From an uncultured Collinsella sp. (GTDB lineage Bacteria > Actinomycetota > Coriobacteriia > Coriobacteriales > Coriobacteriaceae): 48,664 nt of DNA. The notes under the pieces are model-generated. The model worked only from the letters and a program-made list of their open reading frames with translations, did no database searches and was not told the origin of the DNA. Numbering within the stretch: position 1 is the first letter of the stretch; the number at the start of each line of letters is the position of its first letter. The stretch covers positions 1 through 48,664 of the forward strand of contig CABQHT010000010.1 in the NCBI GenBank assembly GCA_902464035.1. The letters run 5' to 3'. This document shows, in pieces, positions 7,437 through 16,335 of the stretch. The position numbers were made by a program, and so were the translations under genes.

Positions 7437-8681
7437 ATGGACCAGACCGCAACCGACGTGCGCCATATCGAGCGCATCAACCCGCCGCACCGCCTGCTCA
7501 TGGCGCCCGGCCCCACCACCGTCGACCCGCGTATCCTCTCGGCGATGGCCACGCCCACCGTGGGCCAGTTCGACCCTTATATGCTCAAGATCATGGGCGA
7601 GGTGCAGGACATGCTGCGCTACACCTTTAAGGCTCCCGGCTACGAGGCCCTGATGGTCGACGGCTCCTCGCGTGCCGCCATCGAGTGCGCGCTGGTTTCC
7701 ATCATCGCCCCCGGCGACAAGGTGCTCGTCTGCTCCGCCGGCCGCTTTGGCTCGCTGCTGGCCGAGATCGCCACGCGTGTGGGCGGCGACGTCACCGTCA
7801 TCACCAAGGAGTGGGGCCACGTCTTTGAGCTCGCCGAGATCAAGGCAGCCATCGACAAGGTGCAGCCCAAGCTCGTCTGCACCGTCGCGGGCGACACCTC
7901 TACCACCATGCTGCAGCCGCTTGAGGGCCTGGGCGACATCTGCCACGCCGCCGGCGCCTTCCTCATGACCGACGCCACGGCTTCCTTCGCCGGCAACGAC
8001 CTGCGCTGCGCCGAGTGGGGCATCGATATCGCCACCGCTGGCATGCAGAAGTGCATGGGCGGCCCGGCTGGCATCTCCCCCATCGTCGTCTCGCCCGAGG
8101 CATTTAAGGTCATGGTCGCGCGCAAGTCCATCGAGGAGGGCATTGCCGACTCCCCCGAGGACGTTCTGCCCGTGGACCAGCGCATCCGCTCCAACTACTT
8201 CGACTTCCCGCAGCTCGTCGATTACTGGGGCCCGCGCCGCATCAACCACCACACCGAGGCCACGCACATGCTCTACGCCGCGCACGAGACGCTGCGCCTC
8301 ATCTGTGAGGAGGGCATCGACGAGGATATTGAGCGCCACCGCCTGAACGGTGCCGCCATGGCCGCCGGCGTTGCCGGCATGGGCCTCGAGCTCTACGGTG
8401 ACCAGTCCACGCGCATGAACGACGTCATCGGCATCGTCATCCCCGAGGGCGCAACCGACGCCGTGCGCGCCGCGCTGCTCGAGAACTATGCCGTCGAGAT
8501 CGCCAGCTCCTTCGGCCCGCTCAAGGGTCGCATCTGGCGCGTGGGCGTCATGGGCTGCAACGCCCGCAAGGACTGCATCATGACCACCCTGCTCGCCCTG
8601 GGCTCGGCTCTGCTCGACGCTGGCGTGCAGGTGGACATCACCGCCGGTGTCGCCGCCGCGGAGGCCGTCTACGCCGCGTAA
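7437..8681 (+). CDS. pucG: (S)-ureidoglycine-glyoxylate aminotransferase
   Basis: PLP-dependent fold type I aminotransferase, 414 aa, of the alanine/serine-glyoxylate family. In purine-using bacteria PucG transfers the amino group of ureidoglycine to glyoxylate, giving oxalurate and glycine. The N-terminal LLMAPGPTTVDPR motif is typical. Residue 44 is Gln (TVGQFDP), where many general members have His. The PLP lysine is Lys205 in AGMQKCMGGPAG, with the cofactor Asp in LMTDATASF. The start at 7437 follows GGGAGA. It sits alone between two divergent units but next to the allantoin genes, which supports PucG over plain alanine-glyoxylate aminotransferase. A strong terminator follows. Confidence 0.85.
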   Translation: MDQTATDVRHIERINPPHRLLMAPGPTTVDPRILSAMATPTVGQFDPYMLKIMGEVQDMLRYTFKAPGYEALMVDGSSRAAIECALVSIIAPGDKVLVCSAGRFGSLLAEIATRVGGDVTVITKEWGHVFELAEIKAAIDKVQPKLVCTVAGDTSTTMLQPLEGLGDICHAAGAFLMTDATASFAGNDLRCAEWGIDIATAGMQKCMGGPAGISPIVVSPEAFKVMVARKSIEEGIADSPEDVLPVDQRIRSNYFDFPQLVDYWGPRRINHHTEATHMLYAAHETLRLICEEGIDEDIERHRLNGAAMAAGVAGMGLELYGDQSTRMNDVIGIVIPEGATDAVRAALLENYAVEIASSFGPLKGRIWRVGVMGCNARKDCIMTTLLALGSALLDAGVQVDITAGVAAAEAVYAA

Positions 8682-8704
8682 TCTTTCCGCTTCCCATACG
8701 CACA

Positions 8705-8742
8705 AAAGAGGGCCGCGACTCAAACGAGTCGCGGCCCTCTTT
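8705..8742. terminator. Bidirectional intrinsic terminator
   Basis: A perfect 17-bp stem running from AAAGAGGGCC to GGCCCTCTTT with an AAAC tetraloop at 8722-8725. It serves pucG from the left (TTTGTTT follows) and the symporter gene from the right (CTCTTTTGTG on the minus strand). Confidence 0.93.
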
Positions 8743-8765
8743 GTTTCTGCCAGATGCAATAACCC

Positions 8766-10049
8766 TTAAGCTACTTCGCCATCGAGCTGCTTTGCATCTA
8801 CATCGCTACCGTTAAAGACGTCATAGTCGATGCCGTCTTGGCTCTTAGCGACAATGAGCGCGCAGAGCGCATCGCCAACGACATTGAGCGTCGTGCGCGT
8901 GGAGGCGACGAGGTACTCAAGACCGCCAAGGATTGCAATGGCATCCAAAGGAAGACCCAGCGCCGGAATAAGCATCGTAAGCGAGATAAGGCTCGCTCCG
9001 GGAGCGGCGGCAGTCGCCATGGACAGCGCGAACGAAATGAGCACGACCGTGATCAGCGACGCACCCGAGAAGTCCATGCCATACATCTGAGAAACGAACA
9101 TGGCCGTCAGTGCCATATGGAGAGCAGAACCGTTGGAGTTCAGGGACACGCCGAGGGGCAGAACCAAATTTGCAACCTCGCGGTCGAGACCGACCTTTTC
9201 CTTGCAATCTTCCATTTCGATGGGAAGCGTAACGGCCGAAGAAATGGTCGTAGCGGCAAACAGCATCGTGCGGCCCATCTTTTTGATGAGCTTGAACGGA
9301 GAGAGACGGCAGATGAATGCGGTGATGAAGAAGAATACCAGCAAGAACGCTGCGACGCCAAATGCAAGAACCACAATGTACTTGGCGATAGGGATGAGCA
9401 TGTCAAAGCCAAGTGCACCAATTGAAGCGGAAACGTAAGCAAAGATGCCGATAGGAGCAGCGTTCATCACGATCTTGATGATTCCCAGCAAGAGCTGCGA
9501 AAACTCGCAAACCCAGGAGAACACCACACCGTCCTTGCCCGTCTTCTCGCGATGAAGCACGATGGCGACACCCAAGAACACCGAGAAGACGATGCACTGG
9601 ACAACGGAGCCCTGAGCAACGGAACTAATGATATTGCTCGGGAAGAAGTTGGTGAGGGTTTCCTGCCAGCTCGTCTGCGTCGCTTGGACATCTGTAGTGG
9701 CGTTGAGCACGAGCGCGCTGTTGGAAAGCCCCGCGCCGGGATGGAATACCACGCCGAGCAGCATGCCAAATACGGCCGCCAGGAAAGACGTCAAAAGGAA
9801 CAGCAAGACTGCCTTAAGACCGATGTTCGAAAGCTGTCGAAGCGACAGAGAGCCGATAGCTTCGACGATCAGGCACATCACAAACGGCACGATGCCCATC
9901 TGGATAAGCCTAAAGAAGATATCACCGATAAATTTAATATCTGTCATTACGGAGCCAAATACGACGCCCGCGACAATACCGGCAACCGTGGCGATAGCCA
10001 TGGCCGTTGTCGGGTTATACGTAAACTTGCGTTTTGCCTCTTGGGACAT
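8766..10049 (-). CDS. Dicarboxylate/amino acid:cation symporter (DAACS)
   Basis: A 427-aa integral membrane protein of the SDF/GltP family, with eight or so hydrophobic segments and two re-entrant loops. The Ser-rich hairpin appears as AATTISSAVTLP, followed by the family motif NLVLPLGVSLNSNGSALHM and the C-terminal segment ALSMATAAAPGASLISLTML. These residues form the substrate and Na+ or H+ sites in characterised members, which move glutamate, aspartate, C4-dicarboxylates or serine/threonine. The usual acidic-substrate Arg region reads LVASTRTTLNVVGDALCALIVAK. The start at 10049 follows AGAGGCG. It sits between pucG and the carbamate kinase operon, so oxamate, oxalurate or glycine are conceivable cargoes, but ordinary amino-acid transport is equally possible. 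Confidence 0.9.
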   Translation of the reverse strand: MSQEAKRKFTYNPTTAMAIATVAGIVAGVVFGSVMTDIKFIGDIFFRLIQMGIVPFVMCLIVEAIGSLSLRQLSNIGLKAVLLFLLTSFLAAVFGMLLGVVFHPGAGLSNSALVLNATTDVQATQTSWQETLTNFFPSNIISSVAQGSVVQCIVFSVFLGVAIVLHREKTGKDGVVFSWVCEFSQLLLGIIKIVMNAAPIGIFAYVSASIGALGFDMLIPIAKYIVVLAFGVAAFLLVFFFITAFICRLSPFKLIKKMGRTMLFAATTISSAVTLPIEMEDCKEKVGLDREVANLVLPLGVSLNSNGSALHMALTAMFVSQMYGMDFSGASLITVVLISFALSMATAAAPGASLISLTMLIPALGLPLDAIAILGGLEYLVASTRTTLNVVGDALCALIVAKSQDGIDYDVFNGSDVDAKQLDGEVA

Positions 10050-10068
10050 AATTCGCCTCTTTTCTATT

Positions 10069-10104
10069 AAAAAGCACCTGCGACTGTCAGCCTGTCGCAG
10101 GTGC
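10069..10104 (-). terminator. Intrinsic terminator of the fdrA-allH-allD-arcC operon
   Basis: An 11-bp perfect stem (GCACCTGCGAC with GTCGCAGGTGC, loop 10085-10093), followed on the minus strand by five T. It lies 54 bases past the arcC stop. Confidence 0.88.
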
Positions 10105-10157
10105 CCATCTATACCAACGCTGCCCGTGCCTCCCAGAGCTGCGTAAGTACCAAGTAT

Positions 10158-11096
10158 TTAGCGCACGATCGTGGTGCCGGCGCCCTCGTTGAGCTTAGCC
10201 AGGCACTCGAGCGAGGTGATCGTGGCGCGACGGCCCTCGCCGGACTGCACAAAGCGCATGCAGCCGCGAACCTTGGGCAGCATCGAGCCTGCGGGGAACT
10301 GGCCCTCCTCGATGTACTGCTCGGCCTCGGCGATAGAGATCGTCGAAAGCGCACGCTGCGTGGGCTTGCCAAAGTCGACGCAGACGTTGTCCACGCCCGT
10401 GCAGATCACCAGGTGATCGGCATCGACGGTCTCGGCGATCTTCTCGGCCGTAAGGTCCTTATCGATAACGCCCTCGACGCCATAGACGCCCTTGTCATCC
10501 TCGAGCACGGGGATGCCGCCGCCACCGGTGCAGATGACCACGATACCGGCATCGGCAAGCGCATTGATGCCAGCGCAGCCGGGAAGCTCCATGGGCTCCG
10601 GCGAGGGCACCACGCGACGCCAACCGCGACCGGCGTCCTCGATGTAGGTCTCGTTGGGGTTGGCAGCCATAAGCTCGCGAGCCTGCCCCTCGGAATAGAA
10701 CGGGCCGATGGGCTTGGTGGGATTCTTGAACGCCGGGTCGTCCGGACTCACGGTCGCCGTCATGGCGAGCACCTGGACGAGCTTCTTGATGCCGGCGCGC
10801 TTAAGGGCGCCACGCATGGCGAGCATGGTCCAGTAGCCGATGGAGCCCTGGGTCATGGCAACGCAGGTGTCGAGTGGCATGGCCGGGTTCTTCTCGGAGT
10901 TGGCGGCCTCCTGCTGCAGCAGAAGATTGCCAACCTGCGGGCCGTTGCCGTGGGTGATGATGACCTCGTCGCCGGCAGCGATGAGCGGCACGATGTAGTC
11001 GCACGTGGCGTCCAGCGCCTTCATCTGAGCCTGCGCGGTGGGATCGTCGGTGAGGATGGCGTTGCCGCCCAGAGCGATAACGATACGCTCAGCCAT
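10158..11096 (-). CDS. arcC: Carbamate kinase
   Basis: Makes ATP from carbamoyl phosphate and ADP, releasing ammonia and CO2; 312 aa, the usual length. Family motifs are present: VIALGGNAIL at the N-terminus, THGNGPQVG, AMTQGSIGYW, the GGGGIPV substrate loop and a C-terminal GSMLPKVRG. In arginine fermentation the partner would be ornithine carbamoyltransferase, but no arginine genes are nearby. Instead it is the last gene of an operon with the oxamate carbamoyltransferase subunits and allD, like the catabolic carbamate kinase YbcF/AllK of the E. coli allantoin locus. It should therefore be the ATP-forming step of allantoin fermentation. The start at 11096 follows GAAGGAGG. A hairpin separates it from allD. 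Confidence 0.96.
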   Translation of the reverse strand: MAERIVIALGGNAILTDDPTAQAQMKALDATCDYIVPLIAAGDEVIITHGNGPQVGNLLLQQEAANSEKNPAMPLDTCVAMTQGSIGYWTMLAMRGALKRAGIKKLVQVLAMTATVSPDDPAFKNPTKPIGPFYSEGQARELMAANPNETYIEDAGRGWRRVVPSPEPMELPGCAGINALADAGIVVICTGGGGIPVLEDDKGVYGVEGVIDKDLTAEKIAETVDADHLVICTGVDNVCVDFGKPTQRALSTISIAEAEQYIEEGQFPAGSMLPKVRGCMRFVQSGEGRRATITSLECLAKLNEGAGTTIVR

Positions 11097-11122
11097 AGAT
11101 GGCCTCCTTCAAAAATGATGTC

Positions 11123-11161
11123 AAATAAAACCCTGGGGCCGATCGAGCTGACCGGCCCCAG
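11123..11161 (-). promoter_or_regulatory. Hairpin with short U-tract between allD and arcC
   Basis: A 9-bp stem (CTGGGGCCG with CGGCCCCAG, 11-base loop), followed on the minus strand by GGTTTTATTTG. It may be a partial terminator or an mRNA 3'-end stabiliser that sets arcC output relative to the genes before it. Confidence 0.5.
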
Positions 11162-11204
11162 AAATCAAGCGACGCGCCGTACAGGTGACGCGCCGAGAAA
11201 CCTG

Positions 11205-12257
11205 CTACTCGGCGAAGCGGTTCTTGTGGTCCCAGCTGTTGATGTACAGCTTGTCGGAGACCAGGTAATCGTAGATGTCGTCGACGATCTCGATACCGCC
11301 GGCAGCGTCGCACTTGGCCTTGCGGATAAGGGCGCGCTCGCCGGGGTAGTACACCTTGTCGTAGCCGGGAGCGGGCTTGACGGCGCCCAGCTCGTCGAGG
11401 GTCTTGGACATGTGCTGCTTGAACTCGTCAAGACCGCAGAAACGGCTCGGGTCGATGACGATGTGCAGGTGACCAAGCTCGCGGCCCTCGGAGAGGTCGT
11501 GGTACATGGAGGAGACGTTCTGGCCAGCCGGCACGCCCAGCAGGATGCCGGAGAGGATGTCGACGACCATCATGAGGCCATAGCCCTTGGGGCCGGCGAT
11601 GGCGCGCAGAGCGTTGACCTGGTGCGGGTCGGTGGTGGGGTTACCGTCGACGTCGACCGCCCAGCCGTCGGGGATGGAACGACCGGCGCTCTTGGCGTCG
11701 AGGATCTTGCCCCAAGCCTGAACGGTGGTGGCCATATCGAAGTTCACGAAACGATCGTCGGCCGTGGGGGCACCGAAGGCGATGGGGTTGGTGCCGTAGA
11801 AGGGCTCAGCGCCGCCGTAAGGGATGACCATGGGGTCGGACTGGCACATGGTGAGGCAGCACAGGTCGTTCTTGGCGGCCATCTCGGTGTAGTAGCCCAG
11901 AGCGCCGGTGTGGGAGACGCGCTTGACGCCCACGACGCCGATGCCGTTCTCCTTGGCGAGCTCCATGGCCTTCTCGAGGCCCAGGATAGCGAAGGGATAG
12001 CCGCAGCCGTTGTCGCCGTCGACGATGCCGGTGCAGGGGCCGGTCTGGGTCCAGGTCCACTTGGGATCGGTGGTAATGCCGCCCTTGGAAATGCGCTCGG
12101 TGTAGTACTCGACACGAACCTCGCCGTGGCTGTGCAGGCCGCGCTCGGACGACCAGGTGAGCACCTCGGCGGTCTTCTCGGCATGCTCCTCCGAAAGGCC
12201 GGCAGCCATAAACTTGTTCTTCATGAGGGTCTTGAGTTCTTCGCGCTTGACGAGCAT
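11205..12257 (-). CDS. allD: Ureidoglycolate dehydrogenase
   Basis: Oxidises (S)-ureidoglycolate to oxalurate with NAD(P)+. The 350-aa protein belongs to the type 2 malate/lactate dehydrogenase (LDH2) family, whose fold differs from Rossmann dehydrogenases. The hallmark active-site segment ERGLHSHGEVRVEYY is near residue 40, RVSHTGALGYYTEMAA near 115, the substrate loop YGTNPIAFGAP near 155, and GPKGYGLMMVVDILSG near 225. Length matches E. coli AllD (349 aa). The start at 12257 follows TAGGAGG. It lies in the minus operon after allH and before arcC, which supports the ureidoglycolate role over malate, sulfolactate or other LDH2 substrates. Confidence 0.93.
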   Translation of the reverse strand: MLVKREELKTLMKNKFMAAGLSEEHAEKTAEVLTWSSERGLHSHGEVRVEYYTERISKGGITTDPKWTWTQTGPCTGIVDGDNGCGYPFAILGLEKAMELAKENGIGVVGVKRVSHTGALGYYTEMAAKNDLCCLTMCQSDPMVIPYGGAEPFYGTNPIAFGAPTADDRFVNFDMATTVQAWGKILDAKSAGRSIPDGWAVDVDGNPTTDPHQVNALRAIAGPKGYGLMMVVDILSGILLGVPAGQNVSSMYHDLSEGRELGHLHIVIDPSRFCGLDEFKQHMSKTLDELGAVKPAPGYDKVYYPGERALIRKAKCDAAGGIEIVDDIYDYLVSDKLYINSWDHKNRFAE

Positions 12258-12279
12258 GGTGACCTCCTATGGTCTACTT

Positions 12280-12310
12280 GAGGCAAGGTTAGGCGCTTGC
12301 CTCGGGTTTT
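12280..12310. repeat. Hairpin in the allH-allD gap
   Basis: An 8-bp stem (GAGGCAAG with CTTGCCTC, loop 12288-12295). The T-rich flank GGGTTTT is on the plus-strand side, so it does not read as a terminator for the minus-strand operon. It may stabilise or process the mRNA ahead of allD. Confidence 0.4.
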
Positions 12311-12347
12311 AAACAAATCAAATAACGAATCCGACGACAGTGATACG

Positions 12348-13190
12348 CTACGCCGCTGTATGCACGGGACTCGCCGCGTGCGTTGCCACGTAGGAAAAGC
12401 CGATCGAAAGCCCCAGCAGGGCGTCGACACCCGACGTACTGCCGATCTGCTCGATCGTCGTCGCGGCATCGTCAAAGGCGTCAGCATCACGATCGCGCGT
12501 CGCGAGCAGCAAGTCGCGGTACACGGGGTTCACGCCGCCGCGAGAGAACGCGGCGACATAGGAGCAGGCAACCGGCGTGGTGCGTCCTACCGACTCCTTG
12601 GCAAGAAGATCGACGAGCCCGTCCGTCTGGCCAAAAGCGCTGCGGGCGCAGGCATAGCCCAGGAGCACGTCGTCTCCCGAGGGCGTAAGGCCAAGACCCC
12701 TGCCGCACAGATAGTGCACGTGATCGGCGATACGCTTGGGCGACGGGCCCTCGCGAAGGCCCGTGAGCGCACGCATCGTTTCCGTGCTGGGAGGAAGCCC
12801 CGAGCGCTCACGCAGACGGCGCTCCCCCAACCAGGAAAGAGCCCATCGCGCCGATTCGACATCGAACAGGGCCGGGACGGAGCAGTTAACGGGCTCCGCC
12901 CCCTGCAAATCAATCGACACGGTGCCGTCGGGGCGATACAGGCGCAGATATCCGTTGCGTACGGTGGCGACCTGACCGGGCTTGAGGCCGTCCAGCACAA
13001 GCGACATCTCGCCTGCGGGAATGGTGATGCTCGTGCACGAGAATGCATCGGCATCGCGCCCCACATGCACCAGGGCGTCCTCGAGCTCGATATTGAAGCT
13101 CGTGTTGAACACGCTGTGCACATGGCCCATCAAGGGAGCGCGGAGCCCCTCGAGAGCATAGGGCGAAATCTGGACGGCCGTGAGTTCCAT
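12348..13190 (-). CDS. allH: DUF2877 protein, third subunit of oxamate carbamoyltransferase
   Basis: A 280-aa DUF2877 protein, equivalent to E. coli YlbF/AllH (271 aa). Family features are the GL-TPSGDDVLLGYA motif (GLGLTPSGDD) near residue 195 and a C-terminal region with Arg/His residues in VGRTTPVACSYVAAFSRGG split over about 225-243. In E. coli the FdrA, YlbE and YlbF proteins are reported together to give oxamate carbamoyltransferase; the role of YlbF within the enzyme is not settled. The start at 13190 is 4 bases from the fdrA-ylbE stop, so translation is coupled. The frame remains open far upstream through overlap with that gene, and that extension is rejected because it is Arg/Pro/Ser-rich shadow sequence. 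Confidence 0.88.
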   Translation of the reverse strand: MELTAVQISPYALEGLRAPLMGHVHSVFNTSFNIELEDALVHVGRDADAFSCTSITIPAGEMSLVLDGLKPGQVATVRNGYLRLYRPDGTVSIDLQGAEPVNCSVPALFDVESARWALSWLGERRLRERSGLPPSTETMRALTGLREGPSPKRIADHVHYLCGRGLGLTPSGDDVLLGYACARSAFGQTDGLVDLLAKESVGRTTPVACSYVAAFSRGGVNPVYRDLLLATRDRDADAFDDAATTIEQIGSTSGVDALLGLSIGFSYVATHAASPVHTAA

Positions 13191-13194
13191 GGTG

Positions 13195-16100
13195 TTACTC
13201 GATTCCCAAGCTTGCGCAGTAGGCCTCGAGTGCCTTCTCAAAGCAGCCGAGCGGGGCGCGCACAGTGCCGGCACCGATCTGGCCGACGCCTGCCTTCTTG
13301 TGGGCAATGCCGGTGTTGATGAGCGGCGTGATGCCGGTGGCGACAACCTTGCGGATGTCGATGGCCTGGCAGGTACCCTTGAAGTCCCACGTGGGGATGG
13401 TCCAGGCGGGGTTGTGGGTGACGCAGATCTTCTCCATCTCGTTGGAGGTGGCAAGAGCGTCCTCAAAACCGCCGGCACCGACGAAGCGGGTGACGCCGGG
13501 GGCGGCGATCATAGCCATGGCGCCCACGCCCACGGTCTCGGTGATTGCGGAGTCGCCGATATCGGGGTTGGCATCCTCGGGGGCAAAGCCGGTAAAGTAC
13601 AGGCCGTTGGGCGTGTTGACGGGAGCGGTGAACCACTCGTCACCGAGCGAGGAGATGCGCACGCCAAAGTTCTCGCCGTTGCGGCACATGGTGGTGACGA
13701 CGCAGCCCTCGTGATCCTTGCGGACGTAGTCGACGATGGACTTGCCCATGGCCATCATGATGTTGAGGAAGAACTGGTCGGTATCGGCCAGGAACTGAAT
13801 GACCTCTTCCTTCTCCTTGGCGTCCCACTCCATGCGGGTGATGAGGGGTGCGACCTCCTTAAGGAAGCACAGGGAAGCGGCGATGTTGCGCTGGTGGAAC
13901 TCGTCGCCCATGGTAATGGCCTTGGCAACGAGAACGTTGAGGTTGATGCCATCCTCCTTGAGCTTGAGAGCCGCAGAGAGGACGGGGCCGAGCACGTCGC
14001 GCATCCAGCGCAGGCGGTTGACGACTTCCTCGGAGTAGGCGCCAAAGCGCAGCACCTTGCCGATGCCCTCGTTCATGGTGCAGTAGCCCACGGTGCCGTC
14101 AACGCGGTTCTCGACCACGACGAGCGGCATGTTCTGCGAGGTGATGCCGCCCATGGGGCCCACGGCGCGGACGTGGTGGCACGGAATGAACTTGACCTCG
14201 CCGCTCTCGAGCAGCTTGCGGGCGTCGGCCTCGTTGTCGGCCCACTCCTCAAAGAGGACGGCACCGACGCAGGAGCCCTGCATGGGGTCGGTCATGTGGC
14301 TGTACTCAATCGGAGGACCGGCGTGCAGGATGACCTTGCCGTTGATCTCGGGGATGAGGTCCTTGGCCGGACGGACGTCAACCAGGAAGGGCTGGGAAGC
14401 GCGGAAGCGCTCGACGATGTTGCCGTTCTGCTCATCGATCTCGTCGTGCTTGGCGAGCTCGGTCAGAAGATGAATCATGCGCTTGTTGCCGCCTGCCATG
14501 GGCTTCCAGGCATACTGGACGGCCTTGGCGCCGTACTTGACGAGCGGATCGACAAAGCTCTCGACACCGACGTTGATAACGCGCGGCTTGGTGGTGAGGA
14601 GCTCCATCACGGCCTCGGAAGGCTCGGGGAGCGGAGAGTTGTCCTTGACGGCGTAGTCGACGGTCGGACGGTCGGCCTCGGTGTAGTCGATACCCTTGAA
14701 GGAAAGCGCGGCACGAACGGCGCGGGCATTGCTCGACTCCATGACGGCGCCGGCATCGGCCAGCAGCTTGACGGAGCGGTCGTAATCCTGCGGATCGTGG
14801 CTGGTGCCCACAACGGTGCCCACAAAGTGGAGCTCGCGGCCGTCGGCACGGGCGGTCTCGATGCACTCGGTGATGACCGGAGCAAGCTCGGCGGCCATAT
14901 CGGGATGGCAACCATAGCCGAGCACGCAGTCGAAGACGATGACGCCCGTGGTGGGCTTGGCGGCGTACTCGCGCATCATCTTGACGCGGACCTCGGGGTC
15001 GATCATGGGGTGCGGACGGCCCTGGGTGTACACGTCGTCGCCCAGGTCGATAACGTCATAGCCGCCGTGACGCAGCATGTAGCCGTCTTCTTTGATGATG
15101 TGACCGAGCTCGAGCGCCTCGGTAATCATCATCGCGGCCTCGCCGGCAAGGGTGCCGCCGGAGTAGAGACCCACGACGGTCTTGTCCTCGGCGAGGGGCT
15201 CGGCGACCGTAACGTCGACGGGCTCACAGTAGTTTGCCTTGACCTCGCGGCCGGCAGCCAGATCCACGGCAATCTGCGCGCACTCCTCCAGGGTGTGGGC
15301 CAGATGCACGTGACCCAGATGGGCCTCGGGCTTCTCGCCAATAAAGATGGCGACGACCGGCTTCTCGCACTTCTCGAGCAGGTCGATGACCTCGTCGCGG
15401 ACCTCGGGCGCGGGCGGCTTGGAGATAACGCAGATAACGTCGGTGGCGTCATGGTTCTCGAGCGCCACGATGGCGTCCTTAACGGTCACAGCGCCGACCT
15501 TGGCGTTAAGGTCGCGGCCGCCGGTGCCGATGGCATGCACGCAGCCGCCACCCATACGGTCGATGGCGCAGGTGACTTCCTGGATGCCGGTGCCCGAAGC
15601 GCCGACGATACCGATGTTGCCGGGGTTAATCACGTTGGTAAAGGCCACGGGCACGGAGCTGATTACGCCGGTGCCGCAGTCGGGGCCCATAAAGAGCAGG
15701 CCCTTCTCGTGCGCCTTCTGCTTTAGACGAACCTCGTCCTCCAGGGCAACGTTATCGGTAAAGGAGAACACGTTGAGGCCAAGGTCGAGTGCGCGCTCAA
15801 GCTCGGGAGCAGCATACTCGCCGGGAATGGAAAAGAGTGCCAGGTTGGCGTCGGGGAGCGCCGCCACGGCCTCCTCCCAGGAGGTAGCGGTGGTGTTGCC
15901 GCCATCGGCAGCCTTCTTAACCGAAAGGTCGTCGAGGAAGGCCTCGGTCTCGGAGAGCACCTCGTCCACGATCTTCTCGTCATCGGCCTCGACGACGATC
16001 ACCATGTCGCTGGGGTTGGCAGCGGCGGCCTCGGGCGTCAAAAGGCCTGCAGCATCATAGATGTCCTTGTTGGCATCGGTGCCCATCATGATCTGGCTCT

Positions 16101-16200
16101 GGACCACGCCAGGCATGGCGTTGATCTTATTGGTGAGCAGCATCAGGTTGATGGAGTCCTGATACGAGTTTTGCTTTACAACCGTATAAAGCATCTGCAT
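13195..16200 (-). CDS. fdrA/ylbE: Fused FdrA-YlbE oxamate carbamoyltransferase subunit
   Basis: One 1001-aa polypeptide joins two proteins that are separate in E. coli (AllF/FdrA about 555 aa, AllG/YlbE about 419 aa). Residues 1 to about 525 are FdrA-like: N-terminal YTVVKQNSYQDSINLM, then succinyl-CoA-ligase-like domains with MGPDCGTGV, NPGNIGIVGASGTGIQEV and IGTGGRDLN. A short linker near residue 525 leads into a DUF1116 (YlbE) domain from about 532 to the end, with VINVGVESF, GPPIEYSHMTDPMQG, NVLVAKAITMGDE and TNEMEKICVTHNP-like stretches (ATSNEMEKICVTHNPAW). The frame is continuous without stop. The start at 16200 is chosen because it aligns with E. coli FdrA and has a weak AGAAAG site. 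The expected reaction is oxalurate plus phosphate to oxamate and carbamoyl phosphate. It heads the minus operon. Confidence 0.92.
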   Translation of the reverse strand: MQMLYTVVKQNSYQDSINLMLLTNKINAMPGVVQSQIMMGTDANKDIYDAAGLLTPEAAAANPSDMVIVVEADDEKIVDEVLSETEAFLDDLSVKKAADGGNTTATSWEEAVAALPDANLALFSIPGEYAAPELERALDLGLNVFSFTDNVALEDEVRLKQKAHEKGLLFMGPDCGTGVISSVPVAFTNVINPGNIGIVGASGTGIQEVTCAIDRMGGGCVHAIGTGGRDLNAKVGAVTVKDAIVALENHDATDVICVISKPPAPEVRDEVIDLLEKCEKPVVAIFIGEKPEAHLGHVHLAHTLEECAQIAVDLAAGREVKANYCEPVDVTVAEPLAEDKTVVGLYSGGTLAGEAAMMITEALELGHIIKEDGYMLRHGGYDVIDLGDDVYTQGRPHPMIDPEVRVKMMREYAAKPTTGVIVFDCVLGYGCHPDMAAELAPVITECIETARADGRELHFVGTVVGTSHDPQDYDRSVKLLADAGAVMESSNARAVRAALSFKGIDYTEADRPTVDYAVKDNSPLPEPSEAVMELLTTKPRVINVGVESFVDPLVKYGAKAVQYAWKPMAGGNKRMIHLLTELAKHDEIDEQNGNIVERFRASQPFLVDVRPAKDLIPEINGKVILHAGPPIEYSHMTDPMQGSCVGAVLFEEWADNEADARKLLESGEVKFIPCHHVRAVGPMGGITSQNMPLVVVENRVDGTVGYCTMNEGIGKVLRFGAYSEEVVNRLRWMRDVLGPVLSAALKLKEDGINLNVLVAKAITMGDEFHQRNIAASLCFLKEVAPLITRMEWDAKEKEEVIQFLADTDQFFLNIMMAMGKSIVDYVRKDHEGCVVTTMCRNGENFGVRISSLGDEWFTAPVNTPNGLYFTGFAPEDANPDIGDSAITETVGVGAMAMIAAPGVTRFVGAGGFEDALATSNEMEKICVTHNPAWTIPTWDFKGTCQAIDIRKVVATGITPLINTGIAHKKAGVGQIGAGTVRAPLGCFEKALEAYCASLGIE

Positions 16201-16335
16201 CGCCGACTTTCTATATGTCTCGGTGGGTGTACCGTCACGCTGTAGGCCGTAACGGCAACGAGCGTCTGATGACAGTAAACCATGCACCAAGGTTCCATTC
16301 ATTATCTTGAGTGTCTAGCGATTTGGACTCGACTT

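Noticed and set aside
10101..12281. 726-codon frame opposite arcC and allD
   Set aside because: Antisense to two clear enzymes; it crosses their intergenic terminator hairpin and shows His/Gly/Val-rich shadow composition.
13191..13478. N-terminal extension of the DUF2877 protein
   Set aside because: It would overlap the fdrA-ylbE end by nearly 300 bases with Arg/Pro/Ser-rich shadow sequence.
13180..15726. Very long open frame opposite fdrA-ylbE (848 codons)
   Set aside because: It is a GC-rich antisense shadow with biased composition and no family motif; the minus strand carries recognised domains end to end.
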